This document shows, piece by piece, positions 63,412 to 64,000 of a DNA stretch of 64,000 bases. The position numbers and the translations under genes were made by a program. Location of the stretch: assembly GCA_013397075.1 (NCBI GenBank), contig VWZS01004485.1:2172299-2236298 (forward strand). The letters run 5' to 3'. Under the pieces are notes generated by a model, which had not been told where the DNA came from, searched no databases, and saw nothing but the letters and a program-made list of their open reading frames with translations. Source of the DNA: Rhabdornis inornatus (Eukaryota > Chordata > Aves > Passeriformes > Rhabdornithidae). Every line of letters starts with the position of its first letter. Position 1 is the first letter of the stretch.

Positions 63412-63526
63412 GTCAGCTGAACTGTGAGGTCTGTGCTGTGATCAGAGGAGGATTAGTAGGTGCTGTTGTGGGTGGTTTCTATCCCATTTTCCTCGCTATC
63501 CCCTTGAACGCAAGCCTTGCAGCCAG
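63412..63526 (+). CDS. TMEM126A: TMEM126A exon 4 (last coding exon in the window)
   Basis: A 115-base exon after CACGCAG (63405-63411), with donor GTATGT at 63527. It completes Gly, then gives 37 codons from QLNCEVCAVIRGGLVG to PLNASLAA and the first two bases of Arg (phase 2). CEVC is the conserved C-x2-C of the family. GGLVGAVVGGFYPIFLAIPL is the third hydrophobic segment, matching human TMEM126A GGLYPVFLAIP more closely than TMEM126B. About 141 of an expected 195-200 residues are now accounted for. The C-terminal exon, expected to begin YQSA..LP.KG, is not in the window. Confidence 0.95.
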
Positions 63527-64000
63527 GTATGTCTTTGTTACCTGCAGTGTATTGACTGAAAGGTAATTATGGGTTAAATGTTCAGTTCTCAGTGTAAGTT
63601 CTGTAGATATTTAATCTGTGCATATTTGTCTTCTTGTAGACATTTAGGATATGGAAGGAGATTTACATTAAGGTCATGTGATTACAAAGTGAAGTTTGTA
63701 AGTGCTACACCAAAGCGAAATAAGATCTGCAAAGTGATCCATTGGGAAGCCCTTGCTTTAGCAGGAATCTTCCAAGTCTCCAAGGGTGTGCTTGGGTGTG
63801 TGCAGTGGTGGCTGCCATCCTGCCATCACTGAAGGTGCTGGACAGCCAAGAGACCTCACTGACCCTGGGCAGTGCCCAGCAGCCAGAGTCCCTGACAGGT
63901 GTCATTCTGTGTAGTTCAGAGCACATCAATGGCAGAGCGCAGTTTGGTGAGACCCAGGGTGTGGTCAGGATGTTTTAAAAGCATTTCTCCAGAGAGCTCA
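63527..64000 (+). other. TMEM126A: Start of TMEM126A intron 4
   Basis: Bounded on the left by GTATGT. The sequence near 63.74-63.95 kb is richer in GC and may be an unrecognised repeat. An AG at 63639-63640 continues the frame but gives RHLGYGRRFTLR, which does not fit the conserved next exon. Confidence 0.65.

Noticed and set aside
63578..63832. Possible TMEM126A exon following an AG at 63639-63640 (RHLGYGRRFTLR)
   Set aside because: In frame, but unlike the conserved family sequence expected after LAAR, and no convincing donor follows.
1..64000. tRNA, rRNA, CRISPR, phage or bacterial operon signals
   Set aside because: None seen; the composition, introns and CR1 repeats are those of a bird nuclear genome.

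Overview
This window reads as vertebrate nuclear DNA from a bird. It is mostly AT-rich, with tiny exons separated by kilobases of non-coding sequence and one GC-rich island. It carries many decayed CR1 retroposon fragments, the typical avian LINE. One long interspersed repeat at about 59.45-60.42 kb resembles a family I remember from songbirds and relatives, so a passerine or other neoavian bird is likely; that narrower call is inference.

Two protein-coding genes can be supported, and they point away from each other. On the minus strand is the 5' end of DLG2 (PSD-93/chapsyn-110, a synaptic MAGUK scaffold). A 19-base coding start piece lies at 56805-56823 and encodes MPVKKK plus one base. The L27-domain exon lies at 41045-41176. 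Both pieces are in phase 1 and join cleanly across a 15.6 kb intron. The remaining DLG2 exons must lie to the left of the window, so 1-41044 is read as intron. On the plus strand is TMEM126A, a mitochondrial inner-membrane protein tied to complex I assembly. Its coding exons are at 60660-60775, 62599-62792 and 63412-63526, and the last coding exon lies beyond position 64000. DLG2 and the TMEM126 genes are also head-to-head neighbours in mammals, so the synteny supports both calls.

Layout: 1-41044 is DLG2 intron with CR1 copies (one pair nested, one pair in tandem), a few older MIR/L2-like relics and short simple repeats. 41045-41176 is the L27 exon. 41177-56804 is DLG2 intron 1. 56805-56823 is the DLG2 start codon piece. 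About 57.93-59.29 kb is a CpG-rich island that probably acts as a shared divergent promoter, with two CCAAT boxes and a YY1-type site. About 59.3-60.65 kb is TMEM126A intron 1, largely filled by an LTR-like repeat. 60.65-63.53 kb holds the TMEM126A coding exons.

I see no rRNA, tRNA, CRISPR array, operon or intact mobile element. Nearly all open reading frames of 60-200 codons look like chance or repeat-derived. I did not find a convincing new biological system. The most useful results are the DLG2 exons, which are too short or too spliced to appear as ORFs, the divergent promoter, the nested CR1 structure, and one unexplained 202-codon ORF.
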